Both the position numbers and the translations under genes were made by a program. DNA of 64,000 nt, taken from assembly GCA_016617855.1 (NCBI GenBank), contig JAECUM010004970.1:28370-92369 (forward strand). The letters are read 5' to 3'. Position 1 is the first letter of the stretch. Every line of letters begins with the position of its first letter. Below are positions 23,459 to 36,886 of the stretch, piece by piece. The notes under the pieces were generated by a model. It saw only the letters and a program-made list of their open reading frames with translations, was not told the DNA's origin and searched no databases. The stretch is from Megalonaias nervosa (lineage: Eukaryota; Mollusca; Bivalvia; Unionida; Unionidae).

Positions 23459-25020
23459 ATGATTAGTATATGTAATGTACTAAGCACTTCAAATACTGGG
23501 GCAAACCAGCTTAATTAGATGCACATATCAGTTTCAGGCAACTTTCTTTTTACCCCAGCAAATGAATAACAGGGACAGTCAGCCAACCGAAAACACAGTT
23601 TTATTTCTTGACCTTGCGATGAAGAGCACCCTAAATCCTTGTGATGAAGAGTGCCCTAAAGTTATGTGAACTCAGACTCTGACATCACTGATGCCTTAGT
23701 GTTTAGATTCAAAATTTCCTTCACTAACTGCTGCTATCAATATTTCTATCTCATCCTGCAAATTATCATCATTTTTCAAAACTCCCATTGTAAAACCTCT
23801 GTTAAAAATTGACACTTGACCCTAATGATTTAAAGAACCACTGCCCTGTTTCTGACCTCTCATTCATTTTAAAAAATCTTAGAAAAAGTTATTCTATCCC
23901 CCCAAATATCTCATTTGAATTACATGTACCATAATCAATTATATTATCATTATACCAGATTGACTTGGACAGTATAGAAATCAATGTATTCTTGTCATTT
24001 TGAAGACTTTTAGACCAAACCATTCAAAATTTTGCAAACAGTTATTTTTAAAATATTCTTGCCATGCCAATGTTTTATATGTTCTATCTATCCCAACTTG
24101 TATCTCATCTGAATGCAAACAGTCTTTTTAGCAATGTACAGGCTGCATATTGCCCTCACCATAGTACTGAAACTTCACCTCTGAGAGTAGTTAATGACCT
24201 TCTCATTGTTCTGGATAGTGGAAAGATTACTCATCCTCCCGGTCTTGTCTGCAGCACAATAGACTTTGATACATTACTTCACCAACTCCAGCATGTATTT
24301 GGTATTCATAATACAGCCTTACTATGGTTCAAGTCCTAATTAGTCAGCAAGGCACAACCTGTGTCCAAATTAAATGGAAAATATTCCAGCCCAGTGGATC
24401 TGTTTTGGTATTCTACAAGGCTCTCTTTCTCAGCCCTGTTCTCTTCATTCTATACACTCATCCACTCTCAAGTGTCATGAATCGACTTCTGGTGTTGCAC
24501 CATTTGTAAAATGATGACTGTCAAATATACAAATCTACCTGCCCAAATGAAGTTTAGGCTACTATCCAAGGCATAGAGAGGTGCATTTTCAATGTGAAGT
24601 CATGGATGACATAACAAGCTGCATATGAATGATGATAAAATTGAAACCATCCTGCTCACCACACAAAAACATTCTCACTCACATCCTTTACCTCAAACAA
24701 TAAGCATCAGCAATACCAACATTAAATTCACACAGTCAGTATGAAACTAGATGTCACTATTGACAGTACGATCTTATTACACCGACATATAATGAACTTA
24801 TGGAAGGCTCTATTCAGTTTTCTTTCAGCTGATGCCACTAAATCACTTTTGTTTTCCTTACTACTTTCAAGAATGGACTACTGTAGTTCATTTCTATATG
24901 GTTCATCTCAGTATCTACTACTGAAACTTGAAAAAGTTCAAAACATGGCTGCTCACATCATCCTTAGAATATAAAAAACCCCTGAACACACCTCGCCCAT
25001 GCTCTGTAGCCTTAAATAAA
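22929..25020 (+). pseudogene. CR1/L2-like LINE ORF2 remnant
   Basis: Successive plus-strand fragments align in order with a non-LTR retrotransposon ORF2: a linker piece ILANFIHDKVQFIRDKL (22980), TLDPNDLKNHCPVSDLSF (about 23815), PHHSTETSPLRVVNDLL (about 24150), FDTLLHQLQHVFGIH, VTIDSTILLHRH (24750) and ATKSLLFSLLLSRMDYCSS. The catalytic YADD block is not clear. Stops and frameshifts abound. An unrelated repeat block (23149-23525) interrupts it. No intact 3' end was identified. Confidence 0.85.
23149..23525 (+). repeat. Three copies of a ~65-bp repeat with (TA)n
   Basis: The segment TTAGTATATATAATGTACTAAGCACTTCAAGTACTGGGC-like (quoted in part: CTAAGCACTTCA, GGGCTAAACCA) occurs at about 23150, 23278 and 23460, spaced 129 and 182 bp. 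A (TA)n run at 23402-23453 lies between copies two and three. The block is inserted in the LINE remnant. Confidence 0.85.
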
Positions 25021-25888
25021 AGGTAGTCTGTAGAAGCCATTATCAAGCAGAAAATAAGTGATAAGACACGGCATAAAAGAACTTTCTTTTCTATGATATC
25101 AAAGTAGGTAATATAATGAGTTGATAAAACCCAGAGGTAAATTTTGCTTTCCTTGTGATTTTAAGTAACCGTTCTTAAAGTCTCCTTCAGCAGCTATTAT
25201 ATTATCAACCCCTAGAAGCCAGATTTTAATGGATGATTTTTTTTCTTGTTTTTGTTGGTTTTGTCAGCACTTTTTGACACATTATTGGCTATATCATGCC
25301 AAGGAAATGTAAGTGAAATACTTTTCCCAAGGACACACTAAAGCAGTTGGTCCAGTTCTGGCCTGAGTAAGTATCAAATTGTGAATATTAGGATTAAGAG
25401 TATGATTTCCTGTCAATTGAGCTACTGCAACTTCCTTTATGGGTGAAAGTACATACATACATACATAATCCTATGCACATTTAAAATAAACATATACAGT
25501 CAGTAATGATGTAGATAGAATATTGTGAATTTTTTGGGCTTGGAATTTTAAAATAGCAAGTTCAAGTACAAAATATTAACAAATGTGTAAAATAAATGCA
25601 AGGGGCTTGTAATGGCCTGAACATCTAATTGGGTCACTTACATATCAACACATATACATTTATTTATATTTTATTTGTCGTTCCCAAATAATTTTGCTTA
25701 ATTGTAATAAGAAGATTTTTTTTTCTTCTCAAAAAAAGTCTGAAAAGTCTACACCCAAGTGACCTACACAGTTACACAGGAACAGCTGCAGAATCACATA
25801 GCAACACATTTGTCTTTGTGGCAATTATAGTCAGTTGGATTCCAGCAAACTGATACTGATAGTGCTGAAATATGATAGCCTTCATGTC
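25021..25888. other. Non-coding stretch
   Basis: No supportable gene; a (CATA)n run is near 25450-25466. It may be LINE 3' sequence at its left side. Confidence 0.4.
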
Positions 25889-26082
25889 CTAGAGTCCAGT
25901 AACTGGGTCTCTCTTAAAGGCAAAATGATATAGTTGTCTGGTCATTTCTGAAACTTCATCCTCAGAGAAGTGAGAATGTAGGGCAAAATGGAGTCCAAAC
26001 ATAAGTGGGAGATAAAAGACAATTGTTTTTGTTTCCAAAGACATCTTTGTTTTGATGACAGAAAAGAAGACACTACAAATAT
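25889..26082 (-). CDS. Candidate terminal exon, product unknown
   Basis: Minus-strand frame ending KRDPVTGL and TAG at 25889-25891. It is open for about 64 codons back to an acceptor-like GCTGCTGCAG just above 26082, and the frame continues to about 26125. The composition (FYLPLMFGLHFALHSHF, SEDEVSEMTRQLYHF) looks like real protein. No partner exon was found, and no domain is recognised. Confidence 0.27.
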
Positions 26083-27234
26083 CTGCAGCAGCAGTCAGAC
26101 AACATGTGAAGGTATATTTTCCATGTTATGATATTTGAATCAGTTGATTTAATAGTTTCTTTTAATCTGATAGCTAGGTTTTCGGTTGTTTTTTTTAATA
26201 ACCTTTATATAAAGTAATTTCCAAAAATACAATTGAAATCAAACAGGTTAACATAAATTAGTGAATTACTTTCTTTTAAATGAGGATGAATAATTTATAT
26301 TAGATTTTCCAAGTCGTATTCATTTAGCATTTTTAAACTTAATTCTAAACAGTATATTTGATTAGCAATATCAGTTATGTATGTAAAATGTATTGACTAT
26401 AACTGGGCTGCAAATCTTGCTTAAAATCAATAATGTCCCTATATACAAAAATAAATATGCTTTGATAGCATTTTAAATATGAATTTGCTGTATTGTGACA
26501 GTAGTAACACAATAAGAGGCCAAAGTGGACCTCCTACCACTCATTTGTCTTCCTTTAGTCTAAAAGACAAATAATAGTATATTCTGGGTAATGTGACTTG
26601 AATGATATTCTCCATTTGATCATTATGACAGCCACACAGTTGCAAGAGTGGTCTTTAATAGCCCAATCTTGGTAGAAAATTCATTGTACATGTAATGTGA
26701 AACACTCCTACCACATTTTTATTCACATTGGAAGTATTTGAGGAGAATTAAGTAAAAAAAAAATATCTTACATATGCTATAAATACTGGATATTGGTAGA
26801 GAGATTACATTGGCACAACTTTTGTAGAAATTGTTCTTAAGTAAATTCCTGGAAAACTAGTGGATTAGTGTTAGAAATATCACAATTAGATTTTCCATCA
26901 CGTTGTTAGATAAAGCAGAAACCCATATGTTTCCAACTCTTATAATCCCATTGACAATACATGCTATTATTCAATCTCGACGAAAAATATTCTGTTAAGA
27001 ATATGTATGCATTTACTATAAATGTGTAAGTTGTTCACTTGTACCTTTTCTATGTGACAGAATCCACATATGTATTATTAAAATGTGTTTTAAGGGACCA
27101 TTTATCCTGTGTTAGTATGCTATTAAGTGTATGTTCTCAGAAGTCACATACTTGATATTATCTTCACAGTTGGTATGCAGCTGGTTTTCATATTAGTAGT
27201 AACCAACTCATTTTTATTATCTGTTTCATTGCAG

Positions 27235-27391
27235 GAAGGAGAGGGATCAAGAGCTAGCACTGGTAGAATATAACAACAAACAATTTTATCTGGGCATTTT
27301 TTCAGAAGAAACCACCTTTACATTTTGTGAAGCACCAACAGGAAAAGTGCAAAACAATGACTTAATATACAACATCAGAAAATGGCAATAA
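27235..27391 (+). CDS. Candidate terminal exon, product unknown
   Basis: A TTTCATTGCAG acceptor is followed by a 51-codon frame (starts KERDQELALVEYNN, ends YNIRKWQ) closed by TAA at 27389-27391. An exon-like block at 26063-26112 upstream would join in a different frame, so no consistent gene model results. Confidence 0.22.
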
Positions 27392-27815
27392 AACTTGATA
27401 CAAATGACAAAAAGATATACATATAGGTTATCTGTTATGTATATTTTATGGACATGTTACAATAGGTACAATTTTTATGAAAAAGAATTTAACAAAGAGA
27501 AAGTGGAAACTGAAATAAGAAATTATTAAAATTAAGGCTAACAGTCTTGTGACTTGTCCCATAAATGGCCATTGACATGCGACACAAAACTCTGCAAAAT
27601 GGCTATTAACCATATGATACAAAGCAAATTAGATTTGTAAGATTTGTATGATTTACTTCCCTTTTTACAGTTTGATTCTTGCAAGACATCACTGTTTTGA
27701 GCAATATTTAAAAACTTTTTCAATCTTTAATGCTAAAATTTATAAAATCAGGACATAATCTATATAGGAATTTTTTATATTTGATCAAGATGGTATTTTG
27801 ACATTTGCTGTGGTT

Positions 27816-28071
27816 GGGGCCCCAAGTGGCCGAGTGGTCTAAAGTGCTCACCATTATGGATCATTGACATCTCACCTCTGTCTGTGTGGGTTCGAGTCTC
27901 GGGTTCGGCCAATGTGGGTATGTGAGAAAGCTTTCCAAGAGCTTCTTGTGGGTTGGTGGTTCTTTCCGGTGTTTTCCTGGATTCTTCCTCCACCATTGAT
28001 ACTGGCTACCATGTATAGCCTATCTTGTGCTGAAAAATGGCGTTAAACCCTATAATAACAACAATAACAAC
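27816..28071 (+). mobile_element. tRNA-derived SINE, best-preserved copy
   Basis: A-box-like GAGTGGTCTAAAG and B-box GGTTCGAGTC are followed by the body GAAAAATGGCGTTAAACCC and an (AAC)n tail. The flanks carry an 11-bp target duplication with one mismatch, TTGCTGTGGTT (27805-27815) and TTGCTGTAGTT (28072-28082). Same family as 12571-12840. Confidence 0.9.
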
Positions 28072-28082
28072 TTGCTGTAGTT

Positions 28083-30404
28083 TGCCCCTTTACAAACATT
28101 GGATCTAACAATGGTAACCATTACTGTCAACAGCAATGTACATTATTCAGTTTAGAGTGCCACAACGCTTAGGTATCTCTCTCTGCTTTGATCATGCAAA
28201 GAAGGCTTATAATGGTCTTGAAGATGACACACTTGATGTATAAATGACATCTTTCTTGTATCCAGATGTGATTTCAAAATAAAGTCAGTAACTAGTTGCA
28301 TTTAACATGAGTAACTGTTCGTACTAGGAAATATTAAATGCTATGTACATGTATTCAGGAATTATCTTAAATATAATTAAGCATGTGACATGTTTAAAAA
28401 GTTCTCATACAAGCTACATTCGTTTTTCTATGTATCAAAAATGTATTGATATGATTTTTCATGCTTTATTATTGTGGTAACAAAGTCAGTGGACAATGGA
28501 CAACTTCTATGGACACATGATAAAGGTAAAAGGCAGTAAGAAATTATTTACCTGTTGTTCATTTGACACTCATGCATACAATCGCGTAAGTCGATGAAAG
28601 GATTTATAGTAATTGACTACAGAATGTCAAGTTATAATTGTAGAAGTTAGTATTGTTATACATGGTGATAGTAGAGGCTTAAACAGCTGTTTATGAAATT
28701 TAAAATTGAAATATCTATACCTTCTATTAAAATATAATATTACTACAAGGAGTTCGATTTACAGTCTTATATACAAATCTAGGCTATGTAGTAATCTTGT
28801 TCAACCGAGTTTGGAGATCTACATTTTAGTATTATTATTGTGAGCCAGATAAAGTCAGACAAAGTTGTATCTGCTATGTAATAATATAACAACATTACAA
28901 CTAATTCATTTCATCGGCCTGATAAACCCAATTTATTAAAAACAAATATAGACATGTATAAATAAAAGTTTCATACATGCCATGTGAGAAAAATAAAGAC
29001 TACATGAGCATACTAACTTAATTCTCAATTCAACTGTATTCATGATAACAAATATCAGATGTACCACCAAGTCACTAAGCACGCACACACACACACACAC
29101 ACATACAAACACACATATATATATATATAAATATAGTAACTTCACTACTTAAATAAAACTTTGGCTCTCTCTATATAGGGGTTACACATGAGCTAGAATC
29201 TGAATGTAACACCATACAGGATTATGATGATTTCCAGTCTATGCTAGGCTGATCCCAGTATTAGAGTGTATTCTGGGCTGATGTCAGCTTATCTATGCCA
29301 GGCTGATCCCAGCATAAAGAAAGTAATCTGATGTTTAAATTACATGCATCCTAATCACCCAAGCTGACCCCAACTAGGCAATATAGTAATATTCTCACAT
29401 TCATATGTGTATGGTTGTATTTTCCATTTTAGAAAACCAGTGCAAGATTGCTTGTTCATGCTTCACACCTGACTTTTATCATGACTCCTGAATATATTGA
29501 CAATTTACTGGGAGCATAGTGCATGCAAAATATGAAACACTTGTTTGCATCATCACTTGAAATCTTTTCCCCAATAATTAAATTAAACATTATTTGCAAC
29601 ATGTTTACATATTAAACTGAGCAGTGGTTTAAGTCCCACAAACATGTTTCACACTGATTGACCTAGATACATGAACAGCATCTATAGTCCAATTTTGAGT
29701 TGAAAAAGCTGTTGTTGTAATTGATCTTTGTTTAAAAAATGCATATTCTCAGTATTTTTTCTGAAGTTTAAATCAATTCTTGCTCAAAGTTGAATCAAGA
29801 ATAATGTTGTTATTATTTATCTGCCTTGATTAATCTTATCAATAAAAGTGGACTTCATCTTTTGATCTGTTGATATCTGTATCACTGCACAAGCTATATT
29901 CAGTACACAATTCAGACACTATGTATTGCAATTACTATAGCCATTTTAACTACTGGTACTGTTCTTTGAAAGCTGAAATGTTTTTAAATGTCGCTGAAAG
30001 TTACACTGAATATTTCAGTGTAAATCTAACATTTTATGCTCTATGTTATGGTAGGGAAATTTTAAGTGCTTGTTTTGCAGCTTGAAAGTTACAGCAGTAT
30101 TCACATTATGCATTTTTGACCTGGACTACCCATTTAGCACAGAAATGGGAGAAAAGAATCTATCATTGTGCTTTAGTGTAGTATTGAAAATTCCATCCTT
30201 GGGATTACAAATTTGCATTAAACACTCAGCACGTCCTTGTGTATGACATAAAATTCAAAGCTTCAGGTGGAATTTTTCTATTCTACACAAAGTCATATGA
30301 TGGGTTCTATCATTACTACATTGAGCATGGAGATCAGCAATGTTGACTTGGGAAGGTAGTCACAGTTCATAATCAGTAAAGGAAAATTACTATGTGTGTG
30401 TGAT
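28083..30404. other. Non-coding stretch with a CA/TA microsatellite
   Basis: No supportable gene. A (CA)n tract followed by (TA)n lies at about 29082-29128. The word GCTGATCCCAG/AGGCTGATC recurs several times between 29240 and 29380. Confidence 0.5.
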
Positions 30405-30712
30405 TTGGATTTTTAATGTAGATTTAACAATTTTTTCAGTCATATCGTTATGATGTCTGTGTTGCAGTTTATAGTGATGTCTAGCACTGGGACATCATGC
30501 TGCAGACATGTAACATGATGTTCCACCCAGTCACATTATCCTGACACCAGGTCTACCAGTCTTGACACTAACTTCTTAATGCTAAGCCCCTAGGAAGGTT
30601 GCATATAGCTGTTAGTACCATTTTTATCAATCTCTGTTATGACTCATCCAGGGTTCAAACCTGTGACCTACTGCATCTGAGGTGGGTCGTCTATCCACTT
30701 AGGCCATCAGAA
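30405..30712 (-). mobile_element. tRNA-headed SINE with conserved central body
   Basis: On the minus strand the head reads TGGCCTAAGTGGATAGAC (A box) and GGTTTGAACCC (B box). The body includes TGACTGGGTGGAAC and a palindromic section around CAGACATG...CATGATGTC. The body matches the fragment at 9536-9716. The layout recalls MetaSINE-type elements of invertebrates, but that family assignment is from memory and untested. Confidence 0.75.
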
Positions 30713-30904
30713 TGGTAATACTACTATGAAGAAGGGATTTGCAAGTAGTAATGATATTTAATATTAAATACAAAGGTAATGTCATATAAGAAAGACAACA
30801 CTGAATTTTTTTTTATATTCTGGGGACAGTGTGAGGCATAGCTGTAATAATCTCACTACATTATATTTTTTAAATGACAAAATAAATGTTAGACTGTTAC
30901 CATG

Positions 30905-32025
30905 GAAGTAGAGTAATGTTACTACATGGGTTTGGGGATAGCAGGAGAGCTATGTAGCATTGTTACTACATCAGTTGTAGTATTGTTACTACATCAGGTC
31001 TTGGACATCACAAAGTCACTGCCTGGAAATAGGGTAATGTTACTAGATGTACATGGGTTGGTGGGTTCGCTATGTTGTATTGTTACTACATCAGGTTTTG
31101 GAGCTCAAAATATCAGTGCCTGGAAATATGATAATATTACTACATGGTTTGGGGGATAGCTATGTAATACTTTACTACATTAGGTTTTGGAGATCACAAA
31201 ATCAGTGCTTGGAAATAGGGTAATGTTACTACATGGGGTTTGGGGGATGGCTGTGATGACTATGTAGTATTGTTACTACATCATGTTTTGGAGGTCACAA
31301 ATAAGTGCCTGGATATAGGGTAATGTTACTACATGCGTTTAGAGGATAGCATTAGAGCTATGTAGTATTGTTACTATATCAGTTGTAGTATTGTTACTAC
31401 ATCAGGTCTTGGACATCACAAAGTCACTGCCTGGAAATAGGGTAATGTTACTAGATGTACATGGGTTGGTGGGTTCGCTATGTTGTATTGTTACTACATC
31501 AGGTTTTGGAGCTCAAAATATCAGTGCCTGGAAATATGATAATATTACTACATGGTTTGGGGGATAGCTATGTAATACTTTACTACATTAGGTTTTGGAG
31601 ATCACAAAATCAGTGCTTGGAAATAGGGTAATGTTACTACATGGGGTTTGGGGGATGGCTGTGATGACTATGTAGTATTGTTACTACATCATGTTTTGGA
31701 GGTCACAAATAAGTGCCTGGATATAGGGTAATGTTACTACATGCGTTTAGAGGATAGCATTAGAGCTATGTAGTATTGTTACTATATCAGTTGTAGTATT
31801 GTTACTGCATCAGGTTTTGGAGATTACAAAATCAGTGCTTGGGCATAGGGTAATGTTACTATATGGGTTTGGGGGATATCTATGTAGTACTGTTACTACA
31901 TCAGTTGTAGTATTGTTACTACATCAGGTTTTGGAGATCACAAAATCAGTGCTTGGAAATAGGGTAATGTTACTACATAGGTTTTGGGATTGCATTAGAG
32001 CTATGAAGTATTGTTACTACAGTTC
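30905..32025 (-). repeat. Minisatellite array B with a 408-bp perfect duplication
   Basis: Same unit family as array A but in the opposite orientation: GTAATGTTACTACATGGG and TATTGTTACTACATCAGG alternate. Bases 30971-31378 and 31379-31786 appear identical over 408 bp, a higher-order tandem copy. The right flank (GGAGAAGCAAGTAATTCC and TTTATTCTGACAGCCATT) is the reverse complement of the left flank of array A. Confidence 0.95.
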
Positions 32026-32089
32026 CATAAAAAGGAGAAGCAAGTAATTCCTTTTTTATTCTGACAGCCATTGTATGCATTTTATGATA

Positions 32090-35000
32090 ACGATCACATC
32101 AAGTACACTCTTTAAGGTTTTATGTGTAATTTATGCGCATTATTAAAAATACATAACAAATACGTCATTATTTCATTTTCTATTTCATATTTTAGATAAT
32201 AATATGTTTAACCTTCGTTTCGTACTGCATGCCCAATATCTCATAAGCTTCTTTATGTAAAGCAATTGCCGTGGCCACGAGTGCAATGCTATATTCAACT
32301 CATTTTAAAACTTTGCAGAATTATGAGGCAATGAAGGGATCACGAGCAAAGCATCAAAGTATTCTAAACAATTATATAATCAGTGCATTCTCGCAGATTT
32401 CCATATTTTGATACTATCTTGACATTATCTTATATAAAATATGACCTGTTTAGGAATGCAAATTTCAATCCCACCAAATGCATGCATGTGCACCATAATG
32501 ATTTTAAATCTGAGTTGCGCCATGTGATGAATGATTTAATGCAATTTCAATAAAAGAAAACCACAACCACTATATCATTGATTTTGGTTAATTCGAATAA
32601 TAATTATTGTCTTTCATCTTTTGTCATTGAAACAAGAAAGCAAATCAAGCGTGCTGTGGTTTGATGAGCTACAAACTAAAATATATGATGCAAATATTTT
32701 CATGTAATATGTAATATCAGTATATAATTATTAGGTGAATATTTTGCATTTGTTTTTTCAAAAGGTGTTTTTCTATACATTCATGTTCTGGCTATTGCAG
32801 CCTAAAACGATTATACGCAACTGTATGATTCGGTGTCAAATTTAGCATAATCGCTTTATATTTATTCTCCATGCAGTAATATTAACCAACTGAAATACGC
32901 TTTAAATTTATGATTCTAAACATGATTCACTGTCTTTGCAAAGTGACGAGAAATGATCTGATAAAAATCAACTTTGGACTTTCTTGCAGTTATTAATGCA
33001 AGCAGTTGTAACTTTGTCTAAATGATATGAATAGTCTGATGTGAAAAACTTATGATGTACTCGATCTCCCTTTCTTTTTTCGATCATTTATATGGCAGTA
33101 GTTTTGTTTCTGTGCATGCATTCCTCTCGCCGTATCATATTAGCAATGTCCATCACATGTATGCCATTCAATATTTATGCCTACACTCCATTTTCTTTGC
33201 TATATTATCTTACAATACCACTTATATGTGCATAGCGTTAGTAAAGTCAGTATGTGAATACTTCATTTCTTGTTTGTTCCAGCTGTACACTAAAACCTTG
33301 TAACATTCACATTAATTTTGTCTCATCATTTGGTCAGATATAGCTTGATTGCACATCGTTAGGTGTATTACACAATGTGTCGCAATCGCATGTAAACCTA
33401 TCAGATTAGTTTGAAATAAAAGTCCAACTTATGTCGACAGGGATATGTTGAGCATGATTTCTTTCTCGCATATTTCCATACTTTAATAGTATACTGATAA
33501 TATCTTATATAAAATATGACTTGTTTGGGATAGTAAATTTCAATCCTTCCAAATACATGCATGTAAACCATAATGATTGGAAATATGAGTTGCGTCATGT
33601 GATGAATGACTTAATGCAATTCCAATAAAAGAAAACCACAAACATTAATACTTTTGACTTTGTTTATCCGAATAATATATATTATCAGGATACTATAACT
33701 TGGACATTATTTGAATGGCAGGGCAGCAAACATGTGAGAAACAGTACTTTAGTTCGACGAGAAGACTGCATGCACACAAGCAAAATCAGGGATCTGTTGA
33801 GAATGTGTGTTCAAATATCAGGAATATGTTGCGCATGAGTGTTCAAAAAATCAGAGAAATGTTGAGCATTTGCGCTCAAATGTAAGGGTCGATAGCAAAT
33901 AGGATATAAATAAAAAGGCATTATAGTGTCAACGTTCCGGTAGTTTGAATTCTCATGAAAATATTGATTACAATATGGGTCGAAATCTCATGTTTTTACA
34001 CCGTAGTGACGCAGTGTGTAAGGAAGCAATGATTAGTTGATTTCTAAAACGTATGTTGATTGTGTGCATGCAACAATGTATCCGCTGTTAAAAAGACTTT
34101 CTCTCAGCGTAATTTGATGAGATAATCTTTAATTATAGGTGTTTGGGTCAGCGTTGCCTAATATCGTTATCATCACAAAAGGGTGCCGTTGATTAATGAT
34201 ATCTATATTTCATCTATTGTCAGCAGGGGAATAAAACGAAGATATTGGTAAAATAAAAGATATATCTACGAGGTTCAAAGCCAGTTTCAAGTATCTAGTG
34301 ATATTTATTAAAACATTTTTCTTGCACTTGAATATTCTCTGTTGCAAAATTGTGACTAGAACTCTTTATGTGTAAGCACATGAATCCACTATTATCTGTT
34401 TTGACCACCCAACTAATAAGAGGATCAAGGCTGCATACATGTGAGTAATAATATTCTGTGTCATATATTAATTTACTTTTTCATGGATAAATTCTGAACA
34501 ACCTGTATGTAAAAATAATGTTAACAACTTCACATAGCTGTGGATATTATAAATGTTAAGGATTTCATTTACATGAACAAAATTAAATACGTGAAAACAT
34601 CCCATTAACACAATGTCAAGTTTCTATCCAATTTCAATTCCTGTTTTGTACTTTTCACAGTCATAAATTCATACTGAGCGCAATGTCTTCAAATCGTAGG
34701 CTACAATAATGAAGCAGTATTTGAATAACCCGTTACATGACCGTCTCTCTTTAACAGAAGGTGTTATCTTTCTCTTGGGATGGGGAACCTTAAGGGTTTA
34801 TTGCCAAACCCCTGATTTGAGTCAGTCTGGGATTTGTGATGATTAGTATACGGCGAATTAAAGAACACATGTTAAGACCTGCACGTTGTTCGGCATCCCT
34901 TATAGATTGAGAAGCACAGTTATGAAGATTCAATCGTTATTAAAAGCAGATTCATTTATGTTATTCTTAGGTTAAAATTCCCACAGAATGAAACAATATT

Positions 35001-36604
35001 CGCTTAAACAATTTTAAAAAAAAACGGCCGATATAACCCTCGTTATGATATGCTGTAAATATTCAAAAGACGGAAGATGCATAAACTGTTCCGTTTTAAA
35101 CTGTTCTATTGCATTTTCGTTATTTTCATTTGCATACTACTGGTTAATCCTCATTCTCTAATTTATCAACTATTGTTAATGTCGGACCCGAAATAGTATG
35201 TAATTGTATAACTCCACACGTGGCAATCTACTTGGCAAACGTACTGTCTTTAAAAGGCAAGATTCGTTACGTCGTAAAAATGCATGGTGTTTCTAATTAG
35301 GAACTATTGAGACGTGTTTATACATGTTACGCCATCCCTATAATAAAATTGAAATTGTAAGCACAACATTGTGTACAGATCAATTTAATTTATTTGTTTA
35401 CAGGATGCTCTGTAAAACAAGGAAAATATCCAAAACGATCATATTCCATCAACTATATTTGTAGATTTACAAGCCCCAAGAAAAATAATATCTTAGCAAA
35501 CTTTAACTTCAAAATCTGCGGTACATTGTGTTTGTGTATTGACCTCTTAATTTTAGTCTCCAGAAGGTATCATATCTTTCGTTTGCAATCCGTTGCCCAT
35601 ATGAATATACAGTTTCTTCATGGAGTGCACTTTGAATATGTAAAAATATTTATGACCATATATTAGACGAATGTGATCGGATGTGGTCACATGGTTTATA
35701 TTTCCTGTTAACTACTTCACGTTATTTACTAATTAATATAGATATCAGTTATTATTAATCTCAACACCAGTTGACAGGGCGGCCGACGATAGACCGGAGT
35801 GATAGGAGTTTATTCATTTTTTAGACAATGAATACAAGATCACATGACAAGGTTTAAAGTCAAAAGTGTCCTTGGTAACTTGGATAAAAGTGTTCCATAT
35901 AAGTAATGATTCTCATTTAGTCAATGTTGGAGTCATCTAACACTGAATTACTTACAGGCTAGACGGTATTCTGATGTTCTGTTCGATTACACATTCCTCT
36001 GTTCAATAGATGAAATAAATGTTTCGTAACACTTATTTCAAGTCATTGGGCAGTTCCTTTAATGACTCACACAAACATTTCATTTTATTCGTAGTACAAG
36101 AGTGGCACTAGAGATGATCCACTATGATGCTAGCAACTGAAAGTCTTCAAATGTAAGCTTTTGATGCTGTATTCGTATATTAACTGCCTTTGTATGATAT
36201 TCAGATCGTAGACTCATATTATATTGTTCGCTCCGCACAATTATTTCGATCAAATAGTGTATATTTGTATATTTGAATGTACTAACGCATTATATGAAGG
36301 TAGAATTGAGTTGATGCTCTTCGCAGATGGAAGCGAGTTGGATACGAATACACATGTTAATCATAACACCCATTTCTGTCACATGACAGGAGAGCTAAAT
36401 CGGTACGTTTACAACATTAAAGAATGTCGTTCGGTGCAGTAAATTACTAGCTGTCTTATCAACATGATGTGCCAACTGAATTGATAGACAGGTGGATGGG
36501 CAAATCATTTGTTCTCATCCTGAGTTAGCCCCTGTTCTCACATCTAGAAGGTGAATAAACATTCACGCGTGATCTAGCAACAACCGGCATATAAGGCTCA
36601 CATA
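32090..36604. other. Non-coding AT-rich stretch with local duplications
   Basis: No supportable gene in 4.5 kb. A diverged direct duplication of about 215 bp links 32397-32612 with 33472-33685 (shared ATCTTATATAAAATATGAC, CCATAATGATT, CAATAAAAGAAAACCACAA). A three-unit minisatellite of about 32 bp (CAGGGATCTGTTGAGAATG type) is at 33789-33886. Confidence 0.6.
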
Positions 36605-36809
36605 AGTAGTATACAGATATTGAGGTTCCTCTCTCAGAGTCCCCCTACCCCTCCAAAACGTTATACGTTAAAATTTTTGTCAGCAGCCTCTTTTAGCTCA
36701 AAATGATAACTTTCATATGATAAGGCTTTTCTAACTTACTTCTGACAAAATTTGTTTTGTCGGGGTAGGGGGTCTCTGAGATAAGAACAACTCAAATATG
36801 TATACTACT
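36605..36809. repeat. 205-bp terminal palindrome, left
   Basis: The first and last bases of this block are reverse complements: AGTAGTATAC and TATACTACT at the ends, CTCTCTCAGAG against CTCTGAGAT, CCCCCTACCCC against GGGGTAGGGGG, and ATTTTTGTCAG against CTGACAAAATTTG. The arms are about 80 nt with a loop of about 45 nt. A hairpin at each end of a linear genome is conceivable. Confidence 0.9.
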
Positions 36810-36886
36810 ATTACCAATAGAAATTATGTTATTATTTTTATAGTATAGACAAAATTTCATATTAAACAAATGAAATATTATGTATA

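Noticed and set aside
27235..27391. Joining the plus-strand exon candidate to a block at 26063-26112
   Set aside because: The phases do not agree: the only open join uses another frame of the second block, so no gene model is claimed.
36599..36604. Target-site duplication for element M
   Set aside because: The six bases left (CACATA) and right (CCATCT) do not match, and shifting the boundary by a few bases does not help.
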